Below are positions 20,336 to 31,356 of a DNA stretch of 64,000 bases, in pieces. The notes beneath the pieces were generated by a model. The model was not told the DNA's origin. It ran no database searches and saw nothing but the letters and a program-made list of their open reading frames with translations. Each line of letters starts with the position of its first letter. Position 1 is the first letter of the stretch. Source of the DNA: Chaetoceros tenuissimus (taxonomy: Eukaryota > Bacillariophyta > Thalassiosirophyceae > Chaetocerotales > Chaetocerotaceae); NCBI GenBank assembly GCA_021927905.1, contig BLLK01000062.1, positions 248,001-312,000 on the forward strand, given 5' to 3'. The translations under genes and the position numbers were made by a program.

Positions 20336-21290
20336 AGCATATTTTCTAATATTGTATGTAAGTGTATGTTGTGCTTCTCAATAGAAATAGCAAACAAAAA
20401 GAAACACATGCACAAATAAAAGAAGCAAATGTGTGTTTTGTGTTGTCGTTTTTCACTTTAACAAACGAACTTTGCCTACGTATCGCCGAAACAAACAAAT
20501 GGCCTCTCTACCATGTCAAAAGATCAAGATTCTGTCTAAATTATCTATGTACCAATGACTTTCTCTTTTTCATTTTTCATTCAACAAGCATCAGGCGAAA
20601 GGTAGACAGACTATGTTTGCTAAGCAAAAAATCAAAATAATACTAACAAAAGAAAGAAGAAAGTCTATGCTATGCATATCATCTTTTTTATTGGACTTTG
20701 AAGAAATTAAAAAGAATTCTTCCTTTTGGTTCAAATGTTATTTTTATTTCCAAGCATTGTTCATTTGAACTTTCTCTTGAAATTCATCGCGAAGATGATA
20801 TTCTTTAGACGACGACAAATAGCTATGAAACAAATATGCAATGCTGTAACATTCTGCAGCATGTCTTCCTATCATTTTAATTCACAAAATCTAAATGGAT
20901 AAATGAAGCCTTCATTGCGGACAATTTTCAATTTTTAATCATGTAGAAGTTTCAACGCTCTTTTAGACAATTTGCTTCTCATAAGTAATGCATTGTCGAG
21001 TCATGAAGATTCACCTACTCGTACTTTATTCATCGGATGGTGCTGCCATGGCGGGTCATTCTACACAATACGTTCCTCTCCTTCTTTTGTCATGGACAAT
21101 GTCAGAACTTGCCTACAAAAATAGACATAAAAATGGCTAAAATGGTGAAACAAAATGAAATTTGAGTCCCATCTTTAAATTCAACGCATACAAAACTCAA
21201 AACGAAGGACTTCATCCACATTTCATATCTCGTCTCTCGTTTTTGATGGAGTAGAACCAGTTTCTTTCATTTAAATAATAATATTCAACA
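20336..21290. other. Divergent intergenic region
   Basis: 955 bp between the divergent SGNH and PAN-domain genes. AT-rich with no coding sequence accepted; it presumably carries both promoters. Confidence 0.5.
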
Positions 21291-22649
21291 ATGCAATACA
21301 AGCAAATATTCATTGCACTAGCACTTGCATCTAGCACCTCTGCACAGCTCTTCGAGAAGAAGATTCCTGCAAGGCAAGGAAAGAAATGTGTCGGACAAGC
21401 AGATCAAGTAATCAAACTTGGACAGAAGAACCAAACCCTTGAAAGATGTAAATTGAAGTGTATTAACGACTCCAAATGTGAAGCTATGCAATATGAAGCT
21501 CCTAAGATGTGTTCCCTTTATTACAATTCCATCACGATGGCTGCTGCAGACGACGATACTTATTGCGGAAGAGTCAAACTTGTTGAAGTGACTGGTGATG
21601 CTGAAGATGTTACTGAAGCTCCTACCCCAGCTCCACTTCCTGCAAAGAATTACATTATCAAGGACTATACTAAATGTTCTGTAGAATCAACCGAAAAGTC
21701 TACAACTTTGGAAAGAGAATCTCAAGCTGAATGCCAGGCTCAATGTGATGGTTCAAAGAACTGCAAGGCTTACATGTGGAATGGAAAGATCGACAAATGT
21801 GTTATTTACAAATACAGACTTACTTCAGAGAATGTAATCGATGTGAAACCTGAAGGACCTATGCGCGTTTGTGCAATCGTTCCAAAGGAAACATCGGCTC
21901 CAACTGCATCACCTGTTGCATCTATTCCAGTAACTGCATCACCTGTTGCATCTGTTCCAGTAACTTCATCTCCAACTGCATCACCAGTAAGAGCATCTAC
22001 CAAGGCACCAACCGTCTCCGCTACTAATGCACCAACAAAGTCCCCTACTGGAAGTCCAACCGCTTCTCCAGTTGCTGCAGCAGGAACAACTGAGTGTACC
22101 CTCAGAGCAACTCTTGACTTTGACTTTGGAGATGAACCAAATGACGCTCCATACTATGGGTACCATGCAGACTACATGGCTGTGACCCAGCAAGGAGTTT
22201 CTGGAAGATGTTCCTACAACAACAAGAATAATCTTCCATCATGGTGTACATATGAGAACTCTTCTTCTGATGGAGATAGCGCATATGTTGCAAACTTTGA
22301 CGACGATTATTACGATGACGATATTAACGAGATGGTGACCAAGGAGAAAATCTTTGTTACCGGTGCTGCTGGTTCTACTTTTGAGTTTAAAGTTCGCCAT
22401 TGGTTCTATGGAAAAGACTATTATCCAGATGAATGGTTTGACCACATGATGGCAGCTACTTTGAGAATCAGAAACAAATCTAATCCAGACCAGAAAGACT
22501 TGAATGAAGATGGATGGTCTCATCCGGTAGATATGAATACTCCAACTCACAAGAATGGTGCTCAGAATCCTGATTACAAGGGAGACTTTGTTGTAACTGT
22601 ATCATGCAGTGATTCATGCTTCTGTTCAGCGTCATATTTGTTGTTGTAA
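21291..22649 (+). CDS. Secreted PAN/apple-domain protein with PTS-rich linker
   Basis: 452 residues with a signal peptide (MQYKQIFIALALASSTSA). Two PAN/apple-like modules follow at ~26-98 and ~118-196; each has the C-x3-C pairs typical of the fold (RCKLKCINDSKCEAMQY and ECQAQCDGSKNCKAYMW). A Thr/Ala/Pro/Ser linker (~203-265) carries repeated SPVAS-VPVT-type units. The C-terminal ~185 residues form an acidic Tyr/Asp-rich globular domain with CTLRATLDFDFGDEPND and SDSCFCSASYLLL at the end. Apple domains bind proteins or sugars, so an extracellular adhesion or wall role is inferred. Intronless, good ATG context. Confidence 0.75.
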   Translation: MQYKQIFIALALASSTSAQLFEKKIPARQGKKCVGQADQVIKLGQKNQTLERCKLKCINDSKCEAMQYEAPKMCSLYYNSITMAAADDDTYCGRVKLVEVTGDAEDVTEAPTPAPLPAKNYIIKDYTKCSVESTEKSTTLERESQAECQAQCDGSKNCKAYMWNGKIDKCVIYKYRLTSENVIDVKPEGPMRVCAIVPKETSAPTASPVASIPVTASPVASVPVTSSPTASPVRASTKAPTVSATNAPTKSPTGSPTASPVAAAGTTECTLRATLDFDFGDEPNDAPYYGYHADYMAVTQQGVSGRCSYNNKNNLPSWCTYENSSSDGDSAYVANFDDDYYDDDINEMVTKEKIFVTGAAGSTFEFKVRHWFYGKDYYPDEWFDHMMAATLRIRNKSNPDQKDLNEDGWSHPVDMNTPTHKNGAQNPDYKGDFVVTVSCSDSCFCSASYLLL

Positions 22650-22995
22650 ATTTCGTACCACAACACCTATTCGAATTGAAATATATGTGAGATTAATTGA
22701 AGTTACAAGTTAAAATAAAAAAGAAAAGATTTTGAACTATGTTTCTTTGCTTCTATTGCATTTCCATGACAGTGGCTACTAATTGTTTTCTTTGTATTGA
22801 AATAAGCAAACGAAAGTAAACAAGTTTCGTCAAGTCATTGGTAAAGGTAACACATACTAGCTATCTCGAGAAATAGGTCTTGATCTCCAAAACACGTCGT
22901 CAAACAGAAAAGTGAGAAAAAAAGCCAAAGTGAAACAGAACAAAAGCATTCTGAATTCCAAGTCTATTCATTCCTAGTAGTTCCAACAACCCGGC
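22650..22995. other. Intergenic
   Basis: 3' flank of the PAN gene and promoter of the next gene. Nothing else recognised. Confidence 0.5.
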
Positions 22996-23499
22996 ATGCA
23001 AAGCAAAAGCAATTACGGCTCTGTCTCAGAAGCAGCTAGTAAGGCTGAAGAGGGAAGACAAGAACTCGACGAAGAATACAATGTGGAAAACACAAGATTT
23101 CTTACTTCTACAAATGAAGAGAGACGTCGTCAATTCCTGAATGCTCTTTTTCCAATATTGATGTTTGTCTTAATTATGGGATCAATAGTGTTTTTATTAA
23201 GTAAAGACTTCAATCATCTCTATCCTGGTCCTGGTGGAGATGTCAAGAATCACGGAGGTGGGTTGTATCATGAAGAATCATCGTCTGAGTCGCCAAGGCC
23301 TACAAGCATCAATATCAATAGTAGTACTTCTAGTACAAACAGTGAACCTGTTGAAAACACTCAAAAAGCAAAATACACTCAAAATTCAGAGGCTGGTTAT
23401 ACTCCTCAGTGTACTTCTCATAGTAAATGTAAATCTGGAGGTTTAACCGGGCTGTGTTGTCCTACTGCCGAAGGAATATTTTTGGATTGCTGCAATTAA
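22996..23499 (+). CDS. Cys-rich single-pass membrane protein, diatom type
   Basis: 167 residues: acidic N-terminal tail, one TM segment at ~49-68 (FPILMFVLIMGSIVFLL), a Ser/Thr-rich stalk with SSTSSTNS, and a compact C-terminal cysteine cluster (CTSHSKCKSG... GLCCPTAEGIFLDCCN). The CCPT-x4-G-x2-L-x-CC ending is a motif I know as widespread in diatom surface proteins, function unknown. Its gene is convergent with the RSH gene (112 bp between stops). Confidence 0.7.
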   Translation: MQSKSNYGSVSEAASKAEEGRQELDEEYNVENTRFLTSTNEERRRQFLNALFPILMFVLIMGSIVFLLSKDFNHLYPGPGGDVKNHGGGLYHEESSSESPRPTSININSSTSSTNSEPVENTQKAKYTQNSEAGYTPQCTSHSKCKSGGLTGLCCPTAEGIFLDCCN

Positions 23500-23611
23500 T
23501 TCTTTCTCTAAACTTTACTAATTTACTGTGACTATTATTATTCTTCAACGTTTTCGTCTTTATCAAAATTGTAATTATTTGCATTTTTATGTACAACAGT
23601 ATTCTATGAGT

Positions 23612-25960
23612 CTATTTCGAAATAGATGTATTTGATACATTTGGGATGGTAATGATATCACCATTGCGGAGTTGTTGAGTTACAGAAGTAACTGATCCAT
23701 TGCGAATGATGTTTTGTTCCATCATTCTACTAGATGTGAACCCAAATGCACGTTCACTTTCGCGAAGTGCATCCAAGACACATGCCCCATTTGGAAGTTC
23801 TAAAACATGTCCATCATCGTCTTCAGTAGAGAAGAAAACAAAGACATGTTCTCTGGAAAGATTGCTCTGATCCTTCATGAGAGCATCAAGATACGGTGCT
23901 AGATGTTCATCTCTAGCGCGAAGACGCTCGGTAGTTTCAGGATCTCTTTCAAACAAAGGAGTTGCGGAAGAAGATGCCAGCCAAGGATGACGTCCCTGAG
24001 CTTGTAACCAGTGCCACTCTTGAACAGAACGGAGATAAGCATCTGATGAGTTGTCAAGCTTGAATGCATAGTATGATTCAGCATCTTCCTCACTTAAAGT
24101 TTCATCTTCATGATCAAATTGCTGTGCCTTGTAATCCCAATGCGCACCAAGACCGAATTCAGCAACATGGTGCATCTCTCCAGAGCGCACTTGACACTCA
24201 AAAGGCCATACATCATTTTCAAATTCTGTACGAGCTGTGTAATGGAGACTTTGGTATCCATTTGGCTTCGGGTTTGCAATATAATCCTTGAATCTTCCAT
24301 CATTCAAAGGCTTGAATCTTTTTGTCAAAGTTTGACGAATGTAGTAACAAAGAGCACGTTCCCTAGCACGAGTTACTTCATCATCTTCATCCGGAGTCTG
24401 CTTTTTAGCATCAAAAACTACACGAAGAGCAAGGGCATCAGGAACCTCTAAAATATGATCCGCCTTGAGTTTGAGCTTCATTTTCTTCCAGAGTGAGTAG
24501 CTCTCTTTAATCCTAGCAGTGACTTTGTATTGGTCTACATATTGCGTAAAGTATTCGTCTTGCTTGAGCAAAAGTTCCACTTCATGAGTAACTTTGTCAA
24601 GAACAAATCGCATACCATCTTCAAGAGTAGTCACACTGCATTCATCCTGCTTACAAGATTTATCCACAAGAGTAAGCTCGGTAACTTTATCATATTGACG
24701 ACGGTAGAGAATCTTGAAAGCAGCTCCTTCAATTTCATTCTTGAGACGATGCATACCAAGTCTAGAAGCTAGAGGAGCATGAATTGCCAAAGCCTCTCTT
24801 GCAACTCTGAGATCATGTGGTGAATAGGAAAAGGACGAACTATCATGACCATGAATCAACCATTGGTTCTCGAAATGTTGTGCAATTCCTCTCAATCTAT
24901 AGAGACAAGCAGCAGAACGAATAGCCAAAGCTCTCCAGTCGTGAGTTTCAGTCAAGACCATTTTCCGAATATTAGCAGACTCCATAGCAGAAGGACGTGA
25001 TTTGATCGACTCCGAAGCAATCATTTCCGCTCTTTTGATTCTTGCCGCATCTTTGATGAGTTGATGAGCATCCTGACCGATTCTAATCGCTCTCGCACTA
25101 TCACCATAGTTATCTTCAGACTTTTGCTGTTTCCAATAGTCCAAATGACAGAAATCATCACTAAAGGAGGCAACTTTTCGAGCAGTATATGCATCACAGT
25201 AATGAAATGCAGCAGCAATCAAAGTCGCCACACTCATTTCCATGGTTTCAAGCAACACCATACAGAAATCTACTGCACCCGCCACCATTTTCAAATCTCC
25301 CTCCGAAGCCTGTTTAATTGCTGAAATCACCTGTTCCGTTTCCAATTGCGAGAGATAAGAAGTATCAGCATCTTGTAGCACTTCTCTCAAGGCAACCAAT
25401 TTCTCAGCAGCAAGTTCAGCACTTGGATTCAACCATGATGGCATTTTCTCTTGACTAGAGGATTGGGGTTCCGATCGAGGCAATGATGACCGTGTCGACA
25501 TGGTATTGATGATTTCAAGCTTTGAATCAAAGTCAAAGGAAGGGAAATGCTGGATACTAGTGTTTGTTGTGGTAGCAGTGGAGCTCTTACTATCGTTTCT
25601 AACCTTTGATTTGCGTCCACCTTGAATGCTTCTCAAATTTTGTTCGTTGGGCTCGTTGCTGCCATGACTGTTACTGCTCACACCTCCGTCATGGTCAAGT
25701 TGTATGTTTCGAAACAAGATGGAAGTTCTAAAGCTTGTATTAATAGGTGAGATGTCACGAGTCGGTGCGAATGCTTGAGTCGATTGAAACCTAGTTGATG
25801 CAGATAACATAGTCAATGCCACCAGAAGCTGCTTGGTTCTACTAGTACAACATGTCCTTGTTGAGAATCTTCTTCGATTCACATTCCTAGAGCGGCGTGA
25901 GAAGCTCCTCTTTCGGCGCCCTTCCTCTGGACTAATAGGTGACGGTATTTCTGTATTCAT
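23612..25960 (-). CDS. RSH: Plastid RelA/SpoT homolog ((p)ppGpp synthetase)
   Basis: 782 residues. The N-terminus is basic, then hydrophobic, with the heterokont cleavage motif STQAFAPTRD (residues ~60-69), predicting plastid import. Residues ~235-370 occupy the place of the HD hydrolase domain, but the HD pair reads FHYCD and the later DRLHN-like motif reads ACLYRLRG, so hydrolase activity is probably lost. LASRLGMHRLKNEIEGAAF (397-415) is the conserved RSH linker. The synthetase domain (~478-612) keeps RIKESYSLWKKM, the DALALR block, PKPNGYQSLHYT (G-loop) and ECQVRSGEMHHVAEFGLGAHW. A TGS domain occupies ~703-775. It should make the stringent-response alarmone in the plastid. Intronless. Confidence 0.93.
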   Translation of the reverse strand: MNTEIPSPISPEEGRRKRSFSRRSRNVNRRRFSTRTCCTSRTKQLLVALTMLSASTRFQSTQAFAPTRDISPINTSFRTSILFRNIQLDHDGGVSSNSHGSNEPNEQNLRSIQGGRKSKVRNDSKSSTATTTNTSIQHFPSFDFDSKLEIINTMSTRSSLPRSEPQSSSQEKMPSWLNPSAELAAEKLVALREVLQDADTSYLSQLETEQVISAIKQASEGDLKMVAGAVDFCMVLLETMEMSVATLIAAAFHYCDAYTARKVASFSDDFCHLDYWKQQKSEDNYGDSARAIRIGQDAHQLIKDAARIKRAEMIASESIKSRPSAMESANIRKMVLTETHDWRALAIRSAACLYRLRGIAQHFENQWLIHGHDSSSFSYSPHDLRVAREALAIHAPLASRLGMHRLKNEIEGAAFKILYRRQYDKVTELTLVDKSCKQDECSVTTLEDGMRFVLDKVTHEVELLLKQDEYFTQYVDQYKVTARIKESYSLWKKMKLKLKADHILEVPDALALRVVFDAKKQTPDEDDEVTRARERALCYYIRQTLTKRFKPLNDGRFKDYIANPKPNGYQSLHYTARTEFENDVWPFECQVRSGEMHHVAEFGLGAHWDYKAQQFDHEDETLSEEDAESYYAFKLDNSSDAYLRSVQEWHWLQAQGRHPWLASSSATPLFERDPETTERLRARDEHLAPYLDALMKDQSNLSREHVFVFFSTEDDDGHVLELPNGACVLDALRESERAFGFTSSRMMEQNIIRNGSVTSVTQQLRNGDIITIPNVSNTSISK

Positions 25961-27121
25961 ATTGTGTTCCTATTGAGTTGAATGGTTGCAATGGTATGCA
26001 AGGTTAGATAATTCTTTTGTGAAGTAGTTCTGAGAATCATGCCAGTCGTTCTGAAATTTTCGCCTCCTGGAGTGTCACCCTATAATCGTCATGATGACGT
26101 CACAGGGGCTATTGTAATGTTTGTTCTTTTTTGAAAAAAGAAGCAGCATCATAGCTTTGCCATTGTTGCAGAGAATTCTTGGAATCCGTTTTATAGCTTT
26201 GCAGTTAAAATAGAGAAAAACTCACCTATTGTATATTTTGATTGTTTGATGTTTTGTTTCCGAATCAATGAATTTATGCTGTGTTGAAATTGCATCTGGA
26301 AACAATTTTGTTGTGCAATTTTTTTGGACTCTTCTTTGTTGTTCCAAAAAAGAAGTTGGCGGGCAAAACGGTTATTTGGAAAGAGCTTGACACCAGCTCC
26401 TTGAAGCTCGGTATCAAGATGTGACAGCTGAGATTGATGCTATAAGAAAAATTAATTCTACTACACTTGAAGCGAGTAGTAATATTTTCTCCAATATCTT
26501 ACAAAGAGGTATTGACGTGTCGACGACGTGTTAGGATGAAAATGGAGCGTGTCAGTATGTCATTTTAGTTAGATTCTAACGGAAACAAACGGTTCAAATC
26601 CTAAACTTTGGACAAAATCTGTTTAGACAGAAAAATGTCTATGCTGGAAGTTCTGGATCTACGTACACGTACATACCCTTCTTTCCAGAAGAACAAAGAT
26701 AGAGGCAGGCCGGAGAAACTAGAAATCCTTCAAAAACGATTGAAATGATAAAATGATAAAATTTGGAAATTGAGAATGCTCTTAGGGTCGGTTCAACCAT
26801 CTCCATCTTGATGAAATTATTTGGTTTATTATTTTATTTGCTTTTCCAAACAAGACCAGCTGACGATTCTAACCAAAACATTATGTATACGATTCCACCT
26901 TTTAATTTTGCGCTAAACTAATTAAAGTGTCCATCATGGTATACGGAGGAATGCTTCTTTTTACTTTGCGACATGGTGTTCGGTCACTTTGGCCTGGTCT
27001 CATCCAAATCCAAACAAAATCTTCGAAATCGTTTCTTTCGTTCTATAAATACAAAAAACACATTGACTTACGTAGAAACTTCGAAAATTTATGTTTTTCA
27101 ACGTAACATGCATACATTTAA
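25961..27121. other. Intergenic, 1.16 kb
   Basis: Promoter side of RSH and 3' flank of the HSF gene. A 48-codon protein-like frame at about 26390-26533 (ARYQDVTAEIDAIRK) may be a decayed exon but has no start or partner. No other feature accepted. Confidence 0.45.
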
Positions 27122-28891
27122 TTAATTTACTTTACTAATGTTGTCAACCCAAGCCAAAGCGTTTTGGAAGAAAAGTGCGGAATCTTCGCTCGAAACATTC
27201 TTTGTTAACATTTCATTCAGCATATTGTCAGTCTCGTCAATGTTAGTTCCCTTGTCCATGTTGCGACCATGACTACTTGCTTTCGAGCTTTCTTCTGAAG
27301 CAGTGTTTAGAGTTCTACTGCTTTTTAAGGACTCATTGCCCAAACTTTGGTCATCTGTTGCGTAGATTGCATCATCGCTAATTGCCAAGTTATTCGTCAA
27401 TTGCTTAATGGCAATTAAATTCGAAGAAGTTCTTTGCTGTAGTTTCCTTCCTGGAAGCTCTGGTGAAGGCGTTCTACTATTGCTCTCTTCACTATTGGGC
27501 CTCGAATGATCAGATACATATGCTTGAGGACGAAAAGGCTGGCTATTAACATCATTAGCGTCTGTTTCACTGACATATGTTGTCGTTGTCTGTGGTTGAA
27601 TATTAGTGCTCTGGATGCTTAATGGCGTGATTGTATTGGTGTTGGTCAGATTCGTCGAATTGACAGCTTGAACTTGCTGCTGTCTCAACTGTTGTTGCTG
27701 TTGTTGTTCCATGACTTGCTTCAAATTATCTGCCAACATTTGTATTTGCGCAGTCGTCAGAGAGTTCAGGTCCAAGCCATGAAGGTTGGTACCGATAGAA
27801 GAATGGTTCATGAAGTTTCCATTCAAAAAACCATCGGTGTTATTGCTTGTTGGAACTTGCAATGGAGTAACTGATAAGCTTGGAATAGTAGCACCAATAC
27901 CGTTACTCTGCACAGTACCAATACTGTTGGCATGAATAGATTGGGCTTGGACAGTAGCACCGATACCATGACTCTGCACAGTACCGACGCTACCGGTATG
28001 AATAGATTGGACTGGGACAGGAGCACCGATGCCGGTACTTTGCACAGTACCGACGCTACTGGTATGAAGAGGGATTGGGGCCATACCGACAGCTAGGCTT
28101 TGGTTACTCGAAAGATTGTGCTGATTCATTGGAAAAGACAGTGCCAAATTATTTGTAGCTCTGGTGAGAGATGCAGTGCTGCTCCCATCACCTTGGTGAC
28201 GTTTCTTATTATACCCTTCGAGAATTTTTTTCAAGAATCTACTCTTTTTCTTTTTCATGCGACCAGCCTTTGTTGTGGCGAGATTTCTGCACATTTGGTA
28301 ACACAAAGGTCTCTTTCCTCTCATGAATTTAGGGTGAAAGTAGTATCCATCTTCCTCTTTCAAATCTTTCGAAATTCTCTTGTAATCATAGAGGTTGAGC
28401 TGTCGGCGGAAAGATGCGAAATCGGACTGGGTAGGGAAGTGTACAGGTTGGATCAAGGTCTCGAATGCGGCTCTGTCATGAACCCTGAAGCGATTACCAT
28501 CCGGATGCCATGAAACAATCTTGGCAATATTGGGATCAGTGCTTGCATTCTCAAGAATATCATATAGAATTACTGGGAAGGGGTCCTTGATCTGGGAGTT
28601 CTGGTGGTTCCTGTCTACCTTCTTGGTGTTTGTCTCTTTGGCATGGAGGCTTTTTGCAGCCTTGCTCCGAGAACTCTGTGGAGCCTCGACTTCGGATTTC
28701 TCTGAGAGATTGCATTGGGTGTGAACTAAACTCTTGATTGCACTATTAGTCCATTTCAAACCTTTGGGGCTACTAGGCTTCTTGCCTAGTTTGCCTTCCC
28801 CCTTTTCCGAGGATTTTCTAGATGAGCGGGCAAAACTCCAGCTCATCCTTGAACCGCCTTTCTCTGAAGACTTGTTGGATGAGAAAAACAT
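27122..28891 (-). CDS. HSF: Heat shock factor-type transcription factor (1)
   Basis: 589 residues from the first ATG in frame (28891; the frame is open slightly further). A basic N-terminal region precedes the HSF DNA-binding domain at ~104-202: FPVILYDILEN, IVSWHPDGNRFRVHD, FPTQSDFASFRRQLNLYDYK (recognition helix) and YYFHPKFMRGK. The C-terminal half is Gln/Ser/Asn-rich, with a polyQ run and three 22-residue tandem repeats around SVGTVQSTGIGAPVPVQSIH. HSF-type genes are greatly expanded in diatoms, so this need not be a heat-shock regulator. Nuclear. A coiled-coil HR-A/B trimerisation region is not obvious. Confidence 0.88.
   Translation of the reverse strand: MFFSSNKSSEKGGSRMSWSFARSSRKSSEKGEGKLGKKPSSPKGLKWTNSAIKSLVHTQCNLSEKSEVEAPQSSRSKAAKSLHAKETNTKKVDRNHQNSQIKDPFPVILYDILENASTDPNIAKIVSWHPDGNRFRVHDRAAFETLIQPVHFPTQSDFASFRRQLNLYDYKRISKDLKEEDGYYFHPKFMRGKRPLCYQMCRNLATTKAGRMKKKKSRFLKKILEGYNKKRHQGDGSSTASLTRATNNLALSFPMNQHNLSSNQSLAVGMAPIPLHTSSVGTVQSTGIGAPVPVQSIHTGSVGTVQSHGIGATVQAQSIHANSIGTVQSNGIGATIPSLSVTPLQVPTSNNTDGFLNGNFMNHSSIGTNLHGLDLNSLTTAQIQMLADNLKQVMEQQQQQQLRQQQVQAVNSTNLTNTNTITPLSIQSTNIQPQTTTTYVSETDANDVNSQPFRPQAYVSDHSRPNSEESNSRTPSPELPGRKLQQRTSSNLIAIKQLTNNLAISDDAIYATDDQSLGNESLKSSRTLNTASEESSKASSHGRNMDKGTNIDETDNMLNEMLTKNVSSEDSALFFQNALAWVDNISKVN
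27876..28072 (-). repeat. In-frame tandem repeat, 66-bp unit, ~3 copies
   Basis: TGCACAGTACC recurs at 27909, 27975 and 28041, a period of exactly 66 bp (22 codons) inside the HSF gene. Copies diverge by a few bases. Confidence 0.85.
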
Positions 28892-29861
28892 AAGAGGCAA
28901 GCGGTGGCGATTGTACTTTTAGTTCTAGATTAAGGAGCGGGCTTTACACGGGATATGAAGTGATTCTTTTGCTAATCGCGATCTTCGAACATGTGTTGTT
29001 TGGTGTTGCTTATCTGCTCTCTAGAGATTCTCCGAGGCGACGATGAGAGCCTCTTCTGGAACGCCTGCAGAACAAAAAATCTTGTTTCGCCGAAGCTCGG
29101 AAGGGGAAGACGCCTCGAAGACAAAAATGAAAAGAGACATTTCAGACATGACTAGTTAAAAATAGTTTTTATATTAAACTATTTCAACCAGAATTCCAAT
29201 AACATATCATGTGTCAAGATGAAACCGCTTTGATTCAAAAGTAACATGCTAGACACGAGTAAGACTTTTGGAGAAAGCTAGAAACAGCTGTATTGAGGAG
29301 AATAGAAGCAGAACAGTTTCTGGCTATCTACAGCTATGTACACAATTTTGTCAACAGAAGAAAAGGAATTAATCATCTTGCACGAAGAGTACTACCAGCT
29401 CCAGCTAGTTTCAGTTGCTAGATGAGGGATATTGTCAAAATAGATTTTGCAAAAAGTAGAATAAAAATTATAATTGAAAAATTAATGACAGATTCAGATA
29501 GATGATGAAAGAACGATTCTTTGGCATCTTCGCACTCATGTTGTATGACGCATCTATGTTGTTGTGTGTGCATGATGCTGAAAATTTGAAGAAGGAACGT
29601 ACTGTAAGTAGATACGTACGGGTTAAAACAATCTGAGCCGTGAGAGCCAATCATTTTTTCCAAGTTAGCTAGTCATTTTACATGATGATGATGATGATAG
29701 TTGCAAGGTAGATAAATAGAGACTCTACCTTGGATAGTTGTTCGTTGTACGAGAAGATGATACCATGTTGATTGAGGCAAATGGCACAGTTCATGTTTCA
29801 TATATTTCCCATTTTGCCTCAACATCTTTGAATTATTTGATCCTACTTATGAATAACAAAA
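28892..29861. other. Divergent intergenic region HSF / rlmH
   Basis: 970 bp between divergent starts. It contains a short (ATG)n run at 29682-29697. ORFs on the minus strand at 29418-29663 lack family resemblance. Confidence 0.5.
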
Positions 29862-30536
29862 ATGAAACCATCCGATTTTCTCATTCTTTTCTTCATAGCT
29901 GTGGGTATAGATATTATTCATGCTTTTAGTAGCTTTACCAGCTCATCTTTCCTATCAACATCGTTTCAATTACAATCAAATAATGCGCGAAGGAAATGTT
30001 CGAGTCGAGGAGCGGAAGACAATCAACTTACCATGGGAATGGACATCAAAATCCGCATTGTTGGTCGCAAAAATGGGTCAGAGGCTTGGCTGGAAGATGC
30101 TTATTCAATGTACGAAACGAGGTTACAACCATCACTTCTTGATGTTTCTACTATTTGGCATAAAAATGACGACGACCTAACAAAAAATGTATTCGCAGAT
30201 GCAGAGAAAGGACATACTATTGTTCTCTTAGACCCCACAGGGAAAACATTTACCAGTGAAAAGTTCAGCGAGGCTGTATTTGATTGGCTCGATGTTGGTG
30301 GAAGTAGACTGAGCTTTGTTATTGGCGGAGCAGAAGGCCTACCTCCAGAGTTAAAATATGGTTACGAAAATGGTGGTAATGGGGGAAAGGGGAACAAGAA
30401 AAACACAACGGGCCCTCAATTTCAATTATTTAGTCTGTCATCGCTTACATTCACTCATCAATTTGCAAGAACTTTACTGATTGAACAAATATATAGAGCT
30501 TCTGAAATCAGAAAAGGTTCAGGGTATCACAAGTGA
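29862..30536 (+). CDS. rlmH: Plastid-targeted RlmH-type 23S rRNA methyltransferase
   Basis: 224 residues. The N-terminal ~35 residues form a signal-like helix followed by IHAFSSF, an ASAFAP-like plastid entry motif. The rest is a SPOUT methyltransferase of the RlmH (YbeA) family. It has IRIVGRKNGSEAWLED near the start, HTIVLLDPTGKTFTSEKFSE, the SAM-knot FVIGGAEGLP, and FSLSSLTFTHQFARTLLIEQ with IYRA and GSGYH at the end. RlmH methylates pseudouridine 1915 in helix 69 of bacterial 23S rRNA, so this copy likely serves the plastid ribosome. A short Gly/Asn-rich insertion (~165-182) sits after the knot. Intronless. Confidence 0.93.
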   Translation: MKPSDFLILFFIAVGIDIIHAFSSFTSSSFLSTSFQLQSNNARRKCSSRGAEDNQLTMGMDIKIRIVGRKNGSEAWLEDAYSMYETRLQPSLLDVSTIWHKNDDDLTKNVFADAEKGHTIVLLDPTGKTFTSEKFSEAVFDWLDVGGSRLSFVIGGAEGLPPELKYGYENGGNGGKGNKKNTTGPQFQLFSLSSLTFTHQFARTLLIEQIYRASEIRKGSGYHK

Positions 30537-31356
30537 TTTGATGAAGGACAGCATTAAACAATAAATAACATTAATTCATTACTAATCTACATGCCCATTT
30601 TCACATGATACTGATTTGTAAATGCATACCGTAGGTTAGATGACTTTCAACCAAAACATCATCATACTTGGTTGCAAGAAAGAGAAAAACAACGATTCTG
30701 TTTATAGCTACAGTATAGGGAAGAACGTACATTAAAAACTGATTAATTTTCAAGATGCATTGTTTTTCTCAGTCATGTACATTCTAGTAATCTCACCAAG
30801 GGATTGAGAATGTGAAATCTTGCGGGTCGCGTTAAACTATTTCATTAGGATCAGATTTTAGTCCCACTAAGTGATGTGGAGAATAGACATTCACCTCCGT
30901 TGGACATTGGACTCTTATTCACATTTACTGTGTTTCATATTTCGTATTCTTTGACACAGTGGTATTTTCCATGGAATACATATTTTTCTCATGTATCAAT
31001 AGGAAATAATGCAAAAACTTTTCACTCTCCATGCTTAAAATGCTTTGTCATAGAAGAAATATCTGAAACTCGTCGAAATACGATAATATTCATCCAACGC
31101 CTCAGTACAGAAATTTTACTCCAATTTTTTATCATTTTAGCCAACAAACGGCAGAAGTAGAATAGAATATTCAAAATTTAAAATAAAGTCTTTTGGAAGT
31201 AAGAATTTTTCTTTTTTCCCGAGCTGCAAGAAAAAGCATGCTTTTTCTTCCAAAGCACATAAAATGCAAATAGACAGAGTTGATAGATCAATAACTGTCT
31301 AATCATTTCCTCAGACAAAGCTGACATTACAGTTCTGAAGCGAAGATTCTTTCAAA
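30537..31356. other. Intergenic, 0.8 kb
   Basis: AT-rich. The 94-codon frame at 30876-31160 shows no family features. No gene accepted. Confidence 0.5.

Noticed and set aside
26388-26533. 48-codon plus-strand frame (ARYQDVTAEIDAIRK)
   Set aside because: Protein-like but without start, splice partner or recognised family; could be a relic.
26531-26604. tRNA-like arrangement: TTAGGAT and ATCCTAA 74 bp apart with GGTTCAAATCC
   Set aside because: The B-box-like word overlaps the putative 3' stem, the T stem does not pair and no D or anticodon arm forms.
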